Origin: Brachynemurus nebulosus
Taxonomy: Eukaryota > Arthropoda > Insecta > Neuroptera > Myrmeleontidae
Length of the DNA: 64,000 bases
Direction: 5' to 3'
NCBI GenBank assembly: GCA_035578155.1
Contig: JAPWDM010000050.1
Coordinates: 806,001 to 870,000 of the forward strand
Part shown: one piece after another, positions 48,931 through 62,000 of the stretch
Position numbering within the stretch: the first letter of the stretch is position 1
Layout of the letters: each line of letters starts with the position of its first letter
The notes under the pieces: generated by a model
What the model saw: the letters and a program-made list of their open reading frames with translations, nothing else
Database searches by the model: none
What the model was told of the DNA's origin: nothing
Translations under genes and position numbers: made by a program

Positions 48931-49371
48931 ATACCCCTGTCGCAGCATCCTGCATAACATAGCGAATTTCCATTTACAAAAGTACGTTTTTCTCGGAAAC
49001 TAGTTGATATAGAGTAATTGTAAATAAAAAAACCTTCTTTGTGTGAATTTTTCACGAAAAATGTCCAAAACACCGTAAACGTTTTCACGAAATTTCTTAA
49101 AAATAAGATGTTTCGTTCTTGAGTTATCGTGCGGACACTTAGTAAACATATATGTATATAAATGTGTCCGCACGATAACTCGAGAACGAAACATCTTATT
49201 TTTAAGAAATTTCGTGAAAACGTTTACGGTGTTTTGGACATTTTTCGTGAAAAATTCACACAAAGAAGGTTTTTTTATTTACAATTACTCTATATCAACT
49301 AGTTTCCGAGAAAAACGTACTTTTGTAAATGGAAATTCGCTATGTTATGCAGGATGCTGCGACAGGGGTAT
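48931..49371. repeat. Near-perfect 441-bp palindrome
   Basis: The arms 48931-49138 and 49164-49371 are 208 bp each and read almost base for base as complements, with a 25-bp centre. The arm contains 'gagttatcgtgcggacac', a motif that recurs at about 50090 and 50580. Confidence 0.9.
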
Positions 49372-49972
49372 TTAAATTGTGTACTTGAGTGTGCACACAG
49401 TTTAGTTCGATTTCCCCAATTTGTTTAATTTTGGAAAATCAAATGACTTTCGATTTTCCCAAATTGCTAAATTTCGAAAAACCAAGCGATATTCGTTTTT
49501 CCTAAATTGTTATTAACACTGTTTGTTGATTTTATAAAATTAAATTCGTTACAAATAGTATGATATGTTTTATCATTTTTTAAAATAATTATAATTTCAT
49601 ATATAGGTACCTCTAATATTAACTCACAATGTTGTCTTTTTATTTTTAAAATTTTTTTTTAACGAAAATTACGTAAAATTGGATGAAACGAAGCACAAAA
49701 AATGAATTAAACAAATGACAACTATGTAGGGTACTTTTATTTGTTTTGGTTTTTAACTGACAATGAGTAACAATTTCCTGCAAGTTCGTTATTTGGTGCA
49801 TTTCGGACAGGCTCAAATAGGTACGTTATAAACAGAAGTTCGCTATAGCCGGGTTCACTATAACCGAATTTTTTTATTATTGCATCTTATGGAACAAAAA
49901 ACGGGACTTTTTTTCTAGATCGTTATAACCGGAAGTTCGTTATAACCAGGTTCGTTATAAAAGGAGTATACA

Positions 49973-49973
<1 letters not shown>

Positions 49974-50042
<69 letters not shown>
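49974..50042. repeat. (TA)n microsatellite next to a mariner-like fragment
   Basis: About 34 TA units, preceded at 49815-49965 by several 'gttcgttataacc' type repeats typical of degenerate mariner/pogo MITEs. Confidence 0.85.
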
Positions 50043-50044
<2 letters not shown>

Positions 50045-50614
50045 CAACGTTTTCAAGAAATTTCTTAAAAATCAGGTATTTTGTTCTTGAGTTATCGTAC
50101 CCTCTTTTAAAATAGTTGCTGTACCTCTGTACTCTGTGGTCATACGTCCTTCCTCCCACATAATGTATCATAATGATCGTATGGGTATACGCTACTATAT
50201 TGACGTTATATGTACACTATATTATCCTCTTTGACTATATAAATAGTTTGTCGAATATGTACTTTAGAATGTGAGTAACTTAAGACTTTATAGGCGGAAA
50301 TTATCACATTCTAAGGCACATAGTTTTTCTCGGAAACTAATTGACATAGAAAAAAAGTTTAAAAACCTTTTTTATGTAATTTTTTCTTCTCTTTTAAATG
50401 GTGTAAGAAAATTTCGCAAAAATTTTTGAATAAGTGGAAATTTTGGCAAAAAACTAATTTTTTGCAAGAACAAAAACCATGTTCCTGGCATCCGACGTGT
50501 CTGGTTAACGAACTCATCCAACGGTTTGGGACTTCCAATACTTTCACCAAATTTCGTAATCCTAGGACATTCCGTTCGAGAGTTATCGTGCGGACACATA
50601 TATATATATATACA

Positions 50615-50646
<32 letters not shown>

Positions 50647-50838
50647 AATTTTAGCGAATATTATTTTCGGTTTCTAGGGACCTCAAAACAAATTTCTGCC
50701 ATGGTCCCAGACTCAGGTCGCGTTGTGACAGTGGCTGTAATAGCTCAGTTCCATTCTGGAAATTCGCTAAAAAATCCCAAATCTGCGCAAATGATAGTCT
50801 CTCCGTACATCTGAAAAAAATTAAATTTCATTTTAATA
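50043..50838. other. Repeat-derived DNA
   Basis: Diverged relatives of the 48931 palindrome arm at about 50044-50100 and 50325-50600, a hAT MITE end at about 50110-50135 (tgtactctgtggtc), and short TA tracts near 50600-50645. No gene is seen. Confidence 0.6.
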
Positions 50839-51063
50839 TTGGCGACGCAAAGATTCTCACTCGCGCCTCTGGTGGTAAAATTAGAACTAGCATCAAGTAA
50901 AAATATACCTATACGATTAATGGGTGATATAAAATCAAGTAATCCGCGCATAATTTGTATAGTACATTTTTCTATCGACAATTAAACGTACACAAAAATT
51001 TTTACTTGATACAGCTTCTAATTTAAAAAACCAGGAACGCTCGCGTAATCTTTGCGTCGCCAA
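50839..51063. mobile_element. TTGGCGACGC MITE, copy C, clean TA duplication
   Basis: The best-preserved copy: ends 'ttggcgacgcaaagattctc' and 'atctttgcgtcgccaa', TA at 50837-50838 and 51064-51065. It fixes the family as a Tc1/mariner-type TA inserter, 225 bp. Confidence 0.88.
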
Positions 51064-51069
51064 TAGACA

Positions 51070-51250
51070 TAATTATGTAATTGTGCATCCCCCCCCCCCA
51101 CCAAAACCGAAATGAAAACACTTTTCGAAAAATGGCGCATATTTAAAAAGAAAGTTTTAAAAACAGCCTCATTTTCCCGTACTTTTAACTGTCTAAACGG
51201 GAAAAAAAAATCACCAAGTTGATGGGGGGGGATGCACAATAGGCATAATA
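51070..51250. mobile_element. Foldback with poly-C / poly-G arms
   Basis: 'aattgtgcatccccccccc' at about 51075 pairs with 'gggggggatgcacaat' at about 51225-51240. The inner arms pair partly (cattttcccgtac). Probably a small MITE. Confidence 0.65.
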
Positions 51251-51603
51251 ATTAACAAAATGAGCCATGTTTTATTAAAATCGGATAAAAAGTTTTTGAG
51301 CTAGAATTTGCGCAAATTTGATAAATGTCATTTCGAGTAATAGCATATTACGTGATTCAGGTTGTAAGTTGCATATTGCACACGAGCGAAAAAGTTACTT
51401 AAGAGCCGTGTAGTGGCGAGTGTGTAATTGCGCAAGTGTGCAGTATGCCCTACAACCGAGTTACGTACTATACTTTATCTACGACTAATATGAAATTCAC
51501 AGTAAACCATAAAAATTTGGTACAAATACAATACATTAACTCTTTAAATGATTAAAACGAGTTAACTCTTCCAGCAATATGGCGGCTCAAAATGCTGTGG
51601 TAT

Positions 51604-52096
51604 GTATACCGGGTGTCCCATTTGGATGTATACATACGATTTACATGTTAAACATTGGATTCCCATAAGGAAGAAGTTAAGTCACAAGAGTGCTTTGAGC
51701 AAACTAATAATACTAATTTAATATTATAGGTACTGTTACTATAGCTTTAACAATAATAATGCAGTAAAATAAAGAAATGAATGTTGCAATTTTCAAGCAA
51801 TTCACATTTTTACATAATAAATATTTGTGTCATCTGCTGTAAATTCAAAAACACATTTTTTTTATTTTCTTGAAAGTAAATATTAAAATAATAAAAATAC
51901 CAAAAAAATATTCCGTTAAAGAAATAGTGCAGATAATTTGGTGGAAAAAAATTATTTTATAAAAGAAAATTACCAAAAATAGGAATATGTTTATCCAAAG
52001 CACTCTTGTGACATAACTTTTTCCTTATGGGAATCCAATGTTAAAAATTAACATGTAAATCGTATGTATACGTTTGGCCGGAACATTCGGTATATG
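51604..52096. mobile_element. Foldback element with 'ccgggtgtccca'-like ends
   Basis: 'catacgatttacatgttaaa' pairs with 'taacatgtaaatcgtatg', and 'attggattcccataaggaag' pairs with 'ccttatgggaatccaatg'. The outer ends 'tataccgggtgtccca' and 'ggccggaacattcggtata' are diverged. Confidence 0.78.
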
Positions 52097-54563
52097 TATT
52101 TGGTACAGATGACGCCATCTGTGATAGAATTTCCGAAATACGGTATAATTCTAAATAATGTTCAATTTTATCAACATAGTTTAGTATAATTTATATTTGT
52201 TAAATTCCTAGGGTTCACTTTTTTGATGTTGGAATCTTTGATTTTTTTTTCTTTTTCTTTTTTTGTAACCTTATCTACTGTACTTATCACTGGCAGTAAA
52301 AGATCCAGCATTTTGAGACAAAAAAATTTTTCCATATAGTTTGTTTAAAAGAGTTAAAATTATGTGAAATTTCAAATTTATTAAAAACAAATGTAAACAT
52401 TCAGTTGCTAGGGAAAAAAAAATTGTACTGGTTTAATGAATATAAATGAGTATAAAAATGAATAAACGTGTGGTAGGCTTTGCCTCTTTATGCATACATA
52501 CGTGTGAAGTGCAACTTTCTGTACAGGTGTATGTAAAACATAGCTTATCTAGATAGTATTTTGTACAATAAACAAGCAGTTTCATGGTGGTCGCAAATAA
52601 AACACACTTAAAGTTTTTTTTTCTTTTTTTTTTAATAAATTTTTACTTACATTTTATAAAATATTTATAGGTAAACATACTAGTAGCTAAGCAGCCAATC
52701 CGGGACCGTATAGTAATCCACATATTATAAACAATTTCAAATTCTTCCTCCTGTAGTTCCTTATCCTGCTTTTTCGTTGTCTGGCCTTCCGGTATTACGC
52801 AGCATCATTAAAATATGACTATACAAAACTCAGTACCTATAACTTTTTTCTACTTTGAATTTTGACTTGAAATTTTACATACATATTCTCGATACATTTA
52901 TAGACCGTTAAAAAAAAATCGAAAAAAAAATTTTTTTTCTACTCCTACTAGTTATTAAAAGTAACATTTTGTGCACGGCTAACTATATGTAAAAATTAAC
53001 AATTGCCCACACTGTACGGAAATACAGTGGGAAATTATTTCCCACGCCTTAATATAATAAAAAAGTAGGCTGTTCCGTTAGTTTAATATATAATATATAG
53101 AAATAATACTAAAAATATACACATATGTATGTTGATTATTTATTATTATTTCCATAGTTTCAAAGTAAGCTTTGGCAAAAATTTGAACATCTTAGCACTG
53201 ACATTATAAATTTAAAACATTTTTACTACTTATTTAAATTTTATTTTAATTATTTATGTTAAATTTCACGAAAAAAAATGTGCTCGTAGAAAAAGTATAG
53301 TGTAAAATACGTGGGAAAAGCTTATTTCTCACTCATACGAATTGTCGCACTCGCTCTGCGGGCTCGCGCAACAAACTTATATTCGTAAGAAATAAGCCTC
53401 TTTTCCCACTTATTGTACAATATACTATTATCACTAGTAGTATCTTAAATCAATGTCATTGACTTGCGAACGTTCGTTGTTCGAGCTACGATGTTTTAAG
53501 TTATATCTACCCTCTGAAAAGTGGAAATTCACGAATGTGTGTACTATAACGTTAATTTTAACTTTTGGATTTACTTATTTGGATTTTTTTGATTTTCGAA
53601 ATTTGTATATAATTGTTATTTTCCAAATATGTAAAAAAAAAAATAAACAAATAAAAAGTGTCAATGAAATGTGTATTGTTTATTACTAAAATTACAAATT
53701 AAACGAAAAAAAAAAAACTTTATAGGGAAAACAATAAATAATAAAGTAATAATAGACGTATAACTTCGTTAAACTCTAAATTAATCACTAATAAGATAAT
53801 AAGATCAGTACAATAAATATTGTTTTGAGACAAAACATTTTTTAGATACATAGGTACAACAATTTCAGTTGTTGGTCTCGTATTATTCAAGTTTTAAAGT
53901 CTCTGTTGGATATAGCATAATAATTAATGACGAAATGGCAAATGGATCGAAAAACAAATTGAGAAATTGAATAAAATAAAATTCAGACTTCTACGTTCTA
54001 TTCTAATTATTAAAGGATTGATTATAGATTTAATCAGGCTCAATCGTTAGCACTCAAATAAATTATGGTGGAGGTATTATATCAAATTTTCCCATGCTAG
54101 TAAAGACAAAGATCCAAGAGCTGAGAAGGATGTGTGGTATGTATTCCGTGGATATTCCTATTCACACATTAGTTTTTTTTTTTTTTAGTTTTACTCCATG
54201 TATACCCAGTAATTGTAAGACTTGAAAATAAAATTTATGTAATTTAATTAATTACTTGTTACCCTAATACAAGACATACAAAAGGTCAATTAAACAATGT
54301 AATGATATGAAAAAAATTAGTATATGCAGTATATGTATATATAACAATAATTGTAATCATTGTAATAAATACATAATAATGTGCATATCGTGCATATGTA
54401 TGATATGTGTAACGGCACTTGTTTTACACATATGGCACATACATAATATGTAAGTGTACCATCGTAGTATACTTTAGTAAGTCAGGCCCGTTCGGCTCGT
54501 TCTATTTCGGTTTATTCTAGCCACCTTGAAAGCTGATGACATAGTTGAAATAACTGCACGTAA
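52097..54563. other. AT-rich intergenic DNA
   Basis: No gene in 2.4 kb. 53295-53425 resembles the 37376 foldback family (jointly 'ttattgtacaatatact'). The 78-codon frame at 53453 has no recognisable features. Confidence 0.45.
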
Positions 54564-54764
54564 TAGTGATAGGCATAATCGATTTATTTGATGATTCGTT
54601 CACTTTTGCATGAACGATTCCTTTTTAATATACCTGCAATAAATGTTTGTCTGTTTGAAGAAGATATATACAATTTCAAATACATCATTATAGTGGTAGT
54701 CGAAAAAACAATTTAGTTCTTGTCGTTTTTGTAAGGTCCAAGTCATCGAATTTATTCAAAGATG

Positions 54765-54840
<76 letters not shown>

Positions 54841-55692
54841 CATCTTTTTTTTCTACATAATCGTGTTCTACGGGTCCGAAAACGGATAGCGCCCCTACTC
54901 TCGCCTCTCGCAGCTCTTATCGTAGACTGTATAAGTCTAATTTTTCGGAGAAAATTCGACTAAAAAAAGGTTTTATGATAACTATGATTGGCGATATTTT
55001 GCATAAGATGAAAAGTAAAACCTAGTAGGGGTGCTTCCTTATTGATACGTTAATGGTCATGAGCGGTGTATGTGCACCGTCAAGTAAAACCTAATTAACT
55101 ATGACACAACGCTGTACTAGGTCAGCAATTGTATATATAAAGTGTATTAATTGTCAAAATACTGTGCTAGTGGGGTGTTTCGTCATTATAGATTATGACT
55201 GTCAACGTGTTAGTGCCGACTATTAAAATGGAAAAACCGATAATACTGTAATTAGTAATGGTTTAATCTCTAATGGACATTAATATTATGAAAAATAAAT
55301 TTTTGAAGATAATATGATAAACCACCTAAAAACAAAACAACTGAAAGGTGGATTATGGTTGTATGATTCATACAAGTAAATAATATTTTATTATAGGTTT
55401 GAATATGAAAATAAAAATAACAATAAAATGATTCCGAAAAATCACAAAATTGAAATTTAATATTTTATCGCATCTCAATAACTAAATAATATAACTGATA
55501 AAAATAATCGATAAATAATTGTTAGAAATAATCGAAAGAAAATAACTGATAATAATAATCGAATGAAACATAGTCGATAAAAATAATCGAATGAAAATAA
55601 TCGGATGAAAATAATCGAATGATTAATCGATATTAAAATCACTCGATTAAAAATAATCGATTATTGAAATCATTCGATTATTCCCATCACTA
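54564..55692. mobile_element. hAT-like element with TAATCGA tandem motifs
   Basis: Ends 'tagtgataggcataatcga' and 'tcgattattcccatcacta'; the right part (55490-55690) is an array of 'ataatcgaatgaaa' variants. No matching target duplication, so it may be rearranged. It contains a (TA)n tract (54769-54836) framed by 'agatgtctga' and its complement, and a TTAA-type MITE relic at about 55045-55220 related to 59118-59302. Confidence 0.6.
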
Positions 55693-56149
55693 CTACTAAT
55701 TATAAGGTTTAAGGCAGTGTACGTTTAAACGTGCAAAATACAAAGGGACAAAACCAGTGAACGACTCTAAATGAATCTTTGAAATGATTTGAATCATTTT
55801 GACTCTCGAACGATATAAACGTCCTACTTTCCCTGGTCAAACTATTATAGCAAAATTTATTGTTTTGAAATAATTAAATAATACCTAATATTGAATTTTA
55901 TGTAATCTCTGTATGTACATATTAAAATATTAACATGTAAATAAAATTCATGCGCTAAATGAAACCACGTATAGGTACTTTGTAAATAGATACATATATT
56001 AAATTAATAATAAAGTGGCACCAGATGCCTGTCATGTAAAAACGCCTCTTTTTTGTAGGTATTTTCTTTCTATCGTTTCTATCCATTTAAAATCTCACAA
56101 TCTATCCAATCTATTACGAACCAGAATTAAAATAAAAGTGATGTCATCA

Positions 56150-59100
56150 AGTGGCAAGTAATATTGAAGAAGACAACCCAACATAACACACCTAATTTAA
56201 AATTTGGAGAGTGAAAGTAAGTTTAGGATTTGTTTATTTCTTATTATTTTACTCATAAATTACGTGAACAGATAAATATTTAATAATTTTTACATGCAGT
56301 GTAATTACAGTTATTAGAAATTTTTTATCAAACGATAAAACTTATCTTACTAGTGTTTTATTATAAAGTGTAATACCTGACTTATATGCCTATGTAAAAT
56401 TTGATATTTGGCCTACACATTAATTAATATAAACTTGTTAATTGTTGAATAACTTTGAAAAAAAAAATAGTGATTATTTTTTCTTTTTAGTCGAATAAAT
56501 AATTTTTTGGACAAAAAATGGCAGAAACAGGATTTGTGGGGCGTAATACAACCACAACGACTGTTCAAACAACAAGTGTTCAAACAAATATTAGATTTGA
56601 TGCTTCATACTGTAGGACGGTACCGGGATACTTAAAAATTACACAAATTGTAAGTATAATTTGCTTTTATTTAATTGTTTTTATCCATTCCTGTTCCTGT
56701 AACATTCAGTAGTATTATCAGTAAAATTTGGTGAAAATTTTCCCTGATAAGATAAAAACTTTTTGTTTTCAAAGAATCTCAATTACTTCATAGCATACTT
56801 GGAAAAGCTTGTGGCCTACAGTCGGGATCAAAACTTAATGAGAACTTCTGTTAAACTATGTAGGTATTTTTTTTAATTTTACAGAAACTTTCAAAATACT
56901 TATCAACCTGGGAGGTCATGTGAATTTAGACGTCAAATCAAAATAATTTTAATTTTACAGAAGTCTTGGAAAGTTTTACTTTTTATAACGTAAAATTATC
57001 ATATAGGTATCAATAACAAGTGTTGGTTAATTTAACCGGCATTACTGACCTTTGATCATAAATTATATGATTACATCATAATATCAAAAATATCAAAAAA
57101 AAAAAATGTTTATTATGTGACGTCATGAGCCAATGAGTGATGCTTAATGGAATGTAATTGTAATGGATGTTCCGATTTGTAAAATTCTAAACGATTTTAT
57201 TCGGTTCACTAATCGAAAGCCAGCCAAATTTAATAAGAGAATGGATTTATTTCTTATCAGGAAAATAAATTAAAAATGAGACATTTTAATAAAAAATAAA
57301 TGACTTCTTGAGAGGCGTCTCTAGATGAGAAGTATTAAATTTATTACATTAACACTTTCAGTCCCATGGCTTCGGCATCCGAAACCAAACAAAACATCCC
57401 CAGAGGCCGACCGCGATCAATGATTAATTGATTGGTTGGTTACGCATTATGTGTGCGATGTTTATCATCATTCATCACACGGATGTGTTCCTACTCACAC
57501 AAATACATACCAACACACACTACTCTTTTGGTTTCTATGTATAAAAAATTTTAATATAAGCAAAAAATACATAAAAAATATAATTTATATTTTTCAATAG
57601 AATTGATTTTAATGTCAGTGTATATGTAGTATGTACGTATCACGTACGTATGTTTACAGTTTTACACATACATGTTGAACTGTGCTGAATCTATTCAGTG
57701 TTTGAATCATTTCATTTTATGTATTTGTTTATATAAAGTTTTTTTTTTTTTAAATATTGCCGGCTTTCGGGGAAGTTTACTATGAAAGTATTCGGGCCTC
57801 ATAGTGTTAAAATGTGGCAACCAAGTCCTCAGCGTAAGTGTAGAAAATTGTAACTAGTGGTGAGTTCAGAGTGTGCCCGACACGGCTTAAGACATGTAGT
57901 CAGTCGGTATCCGTCGCCAAACGCACAGTGCATTGTAATACATTGTTAGACATTGTTACTTGAATTGTACAGGTTGGTCTGTCCCATAATAGGTGTTTTG
58001 TAGTAGTGTGTGTGAATACGCACACTACTACAAAACACCAAACCAACACCATTGCAAACAGTGTGTACCTACACAACACAGTGGGGAAATTTTACGTCAC
58101 CCACTGGCGACAAGTGGAACAGTTTGATAGACATTCTAGTTTGGTCCCTTGGTGGCAACTTTGAAATAAATTTGAAATAATCAAAATGAACGCCCAGAGA
58201 ACAAAGAGAACGAACATTACTATGTCTATACTAGGGAAACGAGCGTAACCACAAAGGATAGACAATATCCCACCAATATGTTATATATGTGCACGCGGAG
58301 TTGTGTGTGTTAGTCCGTTGAATGTTGTGTGTATTAGTGTCTTGCATACATACATACATAATATGTACGTGGTGGTCTGGTGGTGGTGGTACGTATGATG
58401 TACCTATACCACGTACATATACCGTGTTAATACGAGAGGTAACAATATAACAACAATTGAAACATACCCATTGAGTGTCCGCGAATGAATGAGGACTAAG
58501 CAGCGTAAGATGCACATAAAAGCACATAAGTGATTGCAGAAAAGAGACAGATTTATTCGTTCTATTTGTTCTGTGTGAACGCCTATTGATGTGACGTCAA
58601 AATACATATGTATAGCTTGGACCTTTTTACTTGGCAGTAACTTGCGCATGATACAGATAGATATATTTGAAAATACATTACAAATAAGAGACAATAACAT
58701 CTGAAAAATATCTAGGTTTAAATTATATCAAAAGGAGACACCTTTTTAATAAATATTGTTCTTTTACGTTCCCTCTTTTATTACCTACTATTAGATGTAC
58801 GTGTTAAATTCGTTTTTTGCGCACTGCCAACTAAAAAGGCCCAAGCTATACATAGGTACACAAATAATACAAATGTTTGATTATGAGTGCATTCGTTGGC
58901 CTCATCACTTTCTTCTAGGGAAGTTGATATTTTTAAAAGTATCGATATTTATAGTATCGATAGTTTTTAAAAATATCAGTATCGTACAATGATATATCGA
59001 AAAAAAATATCGATATATCGTTTTTTTTTTTACGTTACTGAGGTAGAGAAATTTTTTAATCAATATAATTTACTAAATAATCTTGATATTAGTGACTTTT

Positions 59101-62000
59101 TAGATAGTTTTGTTTTAACACCTTGACGGTCATCGACGTCATAAGATGTCAAGTTAAACCTTACTAACTCACACACCACGTCGTACGACGTCAACAATTC
59201 CACATAAAGTATAAGAGTATTAGCGATATTAGCGATTTTAGCTGTCAAAATAATGTACCAGTTGAGTGTTTCCTCATTATAGATTATGACCGTCATGAAT
59301 TCATGATGTGATGGTATTAAAAAACTAGTTTTTTAACATCATCGAAAAGTTTCCAGACTCAAATAAACTGCATTTAATATCTGACATCTAATTTCAATAC
59401 ATATTTGAAATCAGAATAAATTTGGCGCGCAAGCGTACACCATATATGTACTACTGTAGGTATTTTTGTTGAATATATTTTTAGGTATGTCAGTTGTACA
59501 TTTGTACATGTGCCACATGTGGTACATGTGGCACATCTCGTACATGTTAGCTTGGAAAAAACTTCAGGAAAAAAATATTGAAAAAAAATATCGATATATC
59601 GATATATCGCTACTAAAAGTATCGCCAGAAATTATCGATATATTTGAAAAAAAATATCGATATTTTGATATATCGATATATTTTATACATCCCTACTTTC
59701 TTCTAAATGATGTAGGCTTATGCGCACACTAATTAAAAACTAGTGTCCGACCGAAACAAGATTTGCAGCCGAAACCGATACGGAAACCTAAGCCTCGGTC
59801 TTAGTTTCGGCTGAAACCGAAACCGAAACATATTTAGACATAATAAATTTTAATTGTATGCCGAAATCTAGTGTATATACGAGACACGAACTCGGCCGAA
59901 CGAAGCGCGACAATTCACAAACACTGAGTTTCGGTGAGGCCGAAGTTTCGGCTAATTTTTAGCCGAAACTGGCCGAAACCGAAGGTTCGGTCGGTCATTA
60001 GTAACAACTACGCAAGAATTGGCAGGAATTAGTAATGTTAATTTCTGCGCAGTTTTTAATTAGTGTGCACATGTGCCTACACCATTTAGAAGTAAGTATG
60101 ACGGTAACGAATGCACTTTTTGATCTTTGAATGACAAATAAACATTTCAACGATTTCAACTCTTAGTTGGGTCATAGATTTATTACATCACTGAAATGGC
60201 GGTTGTTTAAAATTGTTACACCACATAAATTGAACTAAAGAAAAATAAATTTTTATATAGTTACATAAGTAAATGAATGCGTATTTATTTTTTTCAATTT
60301 TCGCTGTTAGTAATCGTACTGGTATTATTTATTGCAGGTACTGAATTTGATTGGATTCATTTGTATAGAATGTTCGCCATTCAGTCACTACTCGAGAGGC
60401 AGTTATTTTAATAGTGTTGCAATGACTGGGTTTTGGTTTACGGGAATTTTATTGGCATTCTATCTATTTCACATTATCGAAAAATTCTACAAAATTCCTT
60501 GGCTTAAAATTGAATTTTTCTATTGCGCCGTATGGACTATATTGTACTTAATTGCCGCCATTTTGGCAGCAACGTTCCACGATGAAGCTTATTCAGCTGC
60601 TGCTGTACGTATTTTGTAATCTTGAAACATTATTTCCTTATAAATAAAAGCTTTAAAAGTGTTGAGTATAGTGATGTGCCAAAAAGAACAGAACTGTTCT
60701 TTTGTTGGAACTGTTCCGTAAATGAACAGTTCCGCGATTTAGCCTGTTCATCTGTTCATCTGTGGTTCACTTGTTCATCTATTCATTTGTTCTGTGCTTT
60801 ATTTATATATCTGTTCAATTTGTAAAACTGTTCAGCGATATGTTGTTATACTATACACATATATGTATACGTACATACGTATTCTCAGTTCTTTAAATAG
60901 CTGGCCACGATGTGACTTTAATATTATAGATGTCTCCACTACAATAAACTCTGTTGGTAGATTTTTATTTTAAATTTTAACGGATATAACAAATAAAATA
61001 GCATTGTTTGATTTAAATTTTGAATTTAAATAATATATTATAATATAATGGTTATTGTCAGACAGACATTCAGCTATTCAGCATAAAATTCAACATTTCT
61101 ATGGAATATTATACTAAAGTAAACTATAATACTGCAATGGTACAAAAAATAAAAATTAATCTAGTCAATTTTAATGAAACCAAAAAACTAATCGATGGTT
61201 GATATCCTAGAAATAAATATATTATCCAAAATTAAATGTTTTGATAAAAAATGGTTGTATATTGGCAACTTCATCCATCAGAATGAATTTTTCCAAAACC
61301 GGACACAATAATAAACGACCAAAAAAGTGATTTGAAAACCAAATGTGTCCAAAAAATATTTTATTTTAAAAAAAATACTAATGTGGTTTATTAAAAATCG
61401 AATTAACAATTTATCTCCAAAAGTAACTTTTTAAATAATTGATGAATGTGTGAATTTAGAATAAAACATAACTGATATTTATAATTTGAGACTCATTATT
61501 TATTTTGCATTTGCAGCTTGACAATTATTAATTTTATATTTTTTGTAAATATTAACGAAATTATTTTTGGGTACCAATAAAACTGTAAGTGACGATGTCG
61601 TCCTACAAACTGTTGTTTGTATCATGCACAGTTCTCGCTTAATGAACAGGTATGAGTATACATAAAACTGTTCTTTTAAAACCTGTTCTTTTGCAAACTG
61701 TTCTTTTGGAACTGTTCTTTTTACAGAACTGTTCTGTTCGGAACTATACTGTAAAAAAAACAGTTTGGCACATCACTAGTTGAGTACAGAATCCCTTCTT
61801 GATTTTAAGATATCCGTACAAAAATTTAAAATTGTAATTATTTTGCTCTGTTCTAGTTCTTCGGTTTTTGTGCAATGGTGGCATATGGATGTGACGCTTG
61901 GCTAAAATGGTTGCGTGTACAAGCAGGAGAACTGGCTCAAGGAGAACGTGTCATTAGCAAACAGACAACATCAACTGCAACATCACCAACACAATACTAA
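56150..62000 (+). CDS. MARVEL-domain membrane protein (CMTM/plasmolipin-like), non-coding first exon plus 3 coding exons
   Basis: MARVEL proteins are four-helix membrane proteins linked to vesicle trafficking and membrane apposition. Coding exons 56518-56649 (44 codons), 60338-60604 (89 codons) and 61857-62000 all join in phase 0, giving 180 residues. A non-coding exon probably ends at 56216 (gtaagt donor), with an acceptor at 56490; its start is a guess. The short cytosolic N-terminus has a Thr-rich run, then PGYLKITQ, which opens helix 1 (VLNLIGFICIEC). Helix 2 is MTGFWFTGILLAFYLF, helix 3 FFYCAVWTILYLIAAILAA, helix 4 FFGFCAMVAYGCDAW. The C-terminal tail ends in TSTATSPTQY. It resembles CKLF-like MARVEL protein 4/8 and insect relatives. 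Intron 2 (3.7 kb) and intron 3 (1.25 kb) are filled with MITEs. Confidence 0.85.
57353..57806. mobile_element. TTAA-type MITE (CACTTTCAG ends), copy 2
   Basis: TTAA at 57349-57352 and 57807-57810; close relative of 24140-24586. First of three elements in a row. Confidence 0.85.
57822..58151. mobile_element. hAT MITE with perfect 8-bp duplication GTGGCAAC
   Basis: Starts 'caagtcctcag', ends 'tagtttggtcccttg'; GTGGCAAC at 57814-57821 and 58152-58159. A 330-bp relative of 33554-34552, with an internal palindrome 'gtgttttgtagtagtgtg'. Confidence 0.88.
58195..58575. mobile_element. hAT MITE with perfect 8-bp duplication TGAACGCC
   Basis: Starts 'cagagaacaaagagaacg', ends 'tatttgttctgtg'; TGAACGCC at 58187-58194 and 58576-58583. 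Sister of 44332-44712. Confidence 0.9.
58850..60150. mobile_element. Foldback element interrupted by a hAT insertion
   Basis: The left arm (about 58870-58915 plus 59704-59750: 'gagtgcattcgtt', then 'aaatgatgtagg', then 'acactaattaaaaact') pairs with 60045-60150. The middle (59745-60005) is filled with degenerate 'cgaaaccgaaac' boxes flanked by 'gtccgaccgaa' and 'ttcggtcggtc', perhaps a third nested element. Confidence 0.75.
58916..59695. mobile_element. hAT element rich in TATCGATA boxes, 8-bp duplication CTTTCTTC
   Basis: Starts 'tagggaag', ends 'tacatcccta'; CTTTCTTC at 58908-58915 and 59696-59703. Both ends carry 'atatcgatatatcg' clusters. A 185-bp relic at 59118-59302 shares sequence with 55045-55220. 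Confidence 0.82.
60669..61778. mobile_element. hAT element rich in GTTCTTTTGGAACTGTTC boxes, 8-bp duplication GTTGAGTA
   Basis: Starts 'tagtgatgtgccaaaaa', ends 'tttggcacatcacta'; perfect GTTGAGTA at 60661-60668 and 61779-61786. Terminal 100 bp carry many 'aactgttc' boxes. 1110 bp, no transposase. Lies in CMTM-like intron 3, 50 bp after the splice donor. Confidence 0.9.

Noticed and set aside
44380..58527. Two almost identical 98-codon open frames
   Set aside because: Both lie inside inverted copies of the same non-autonomous hAT MITE; the sequence shows no transposase motif.
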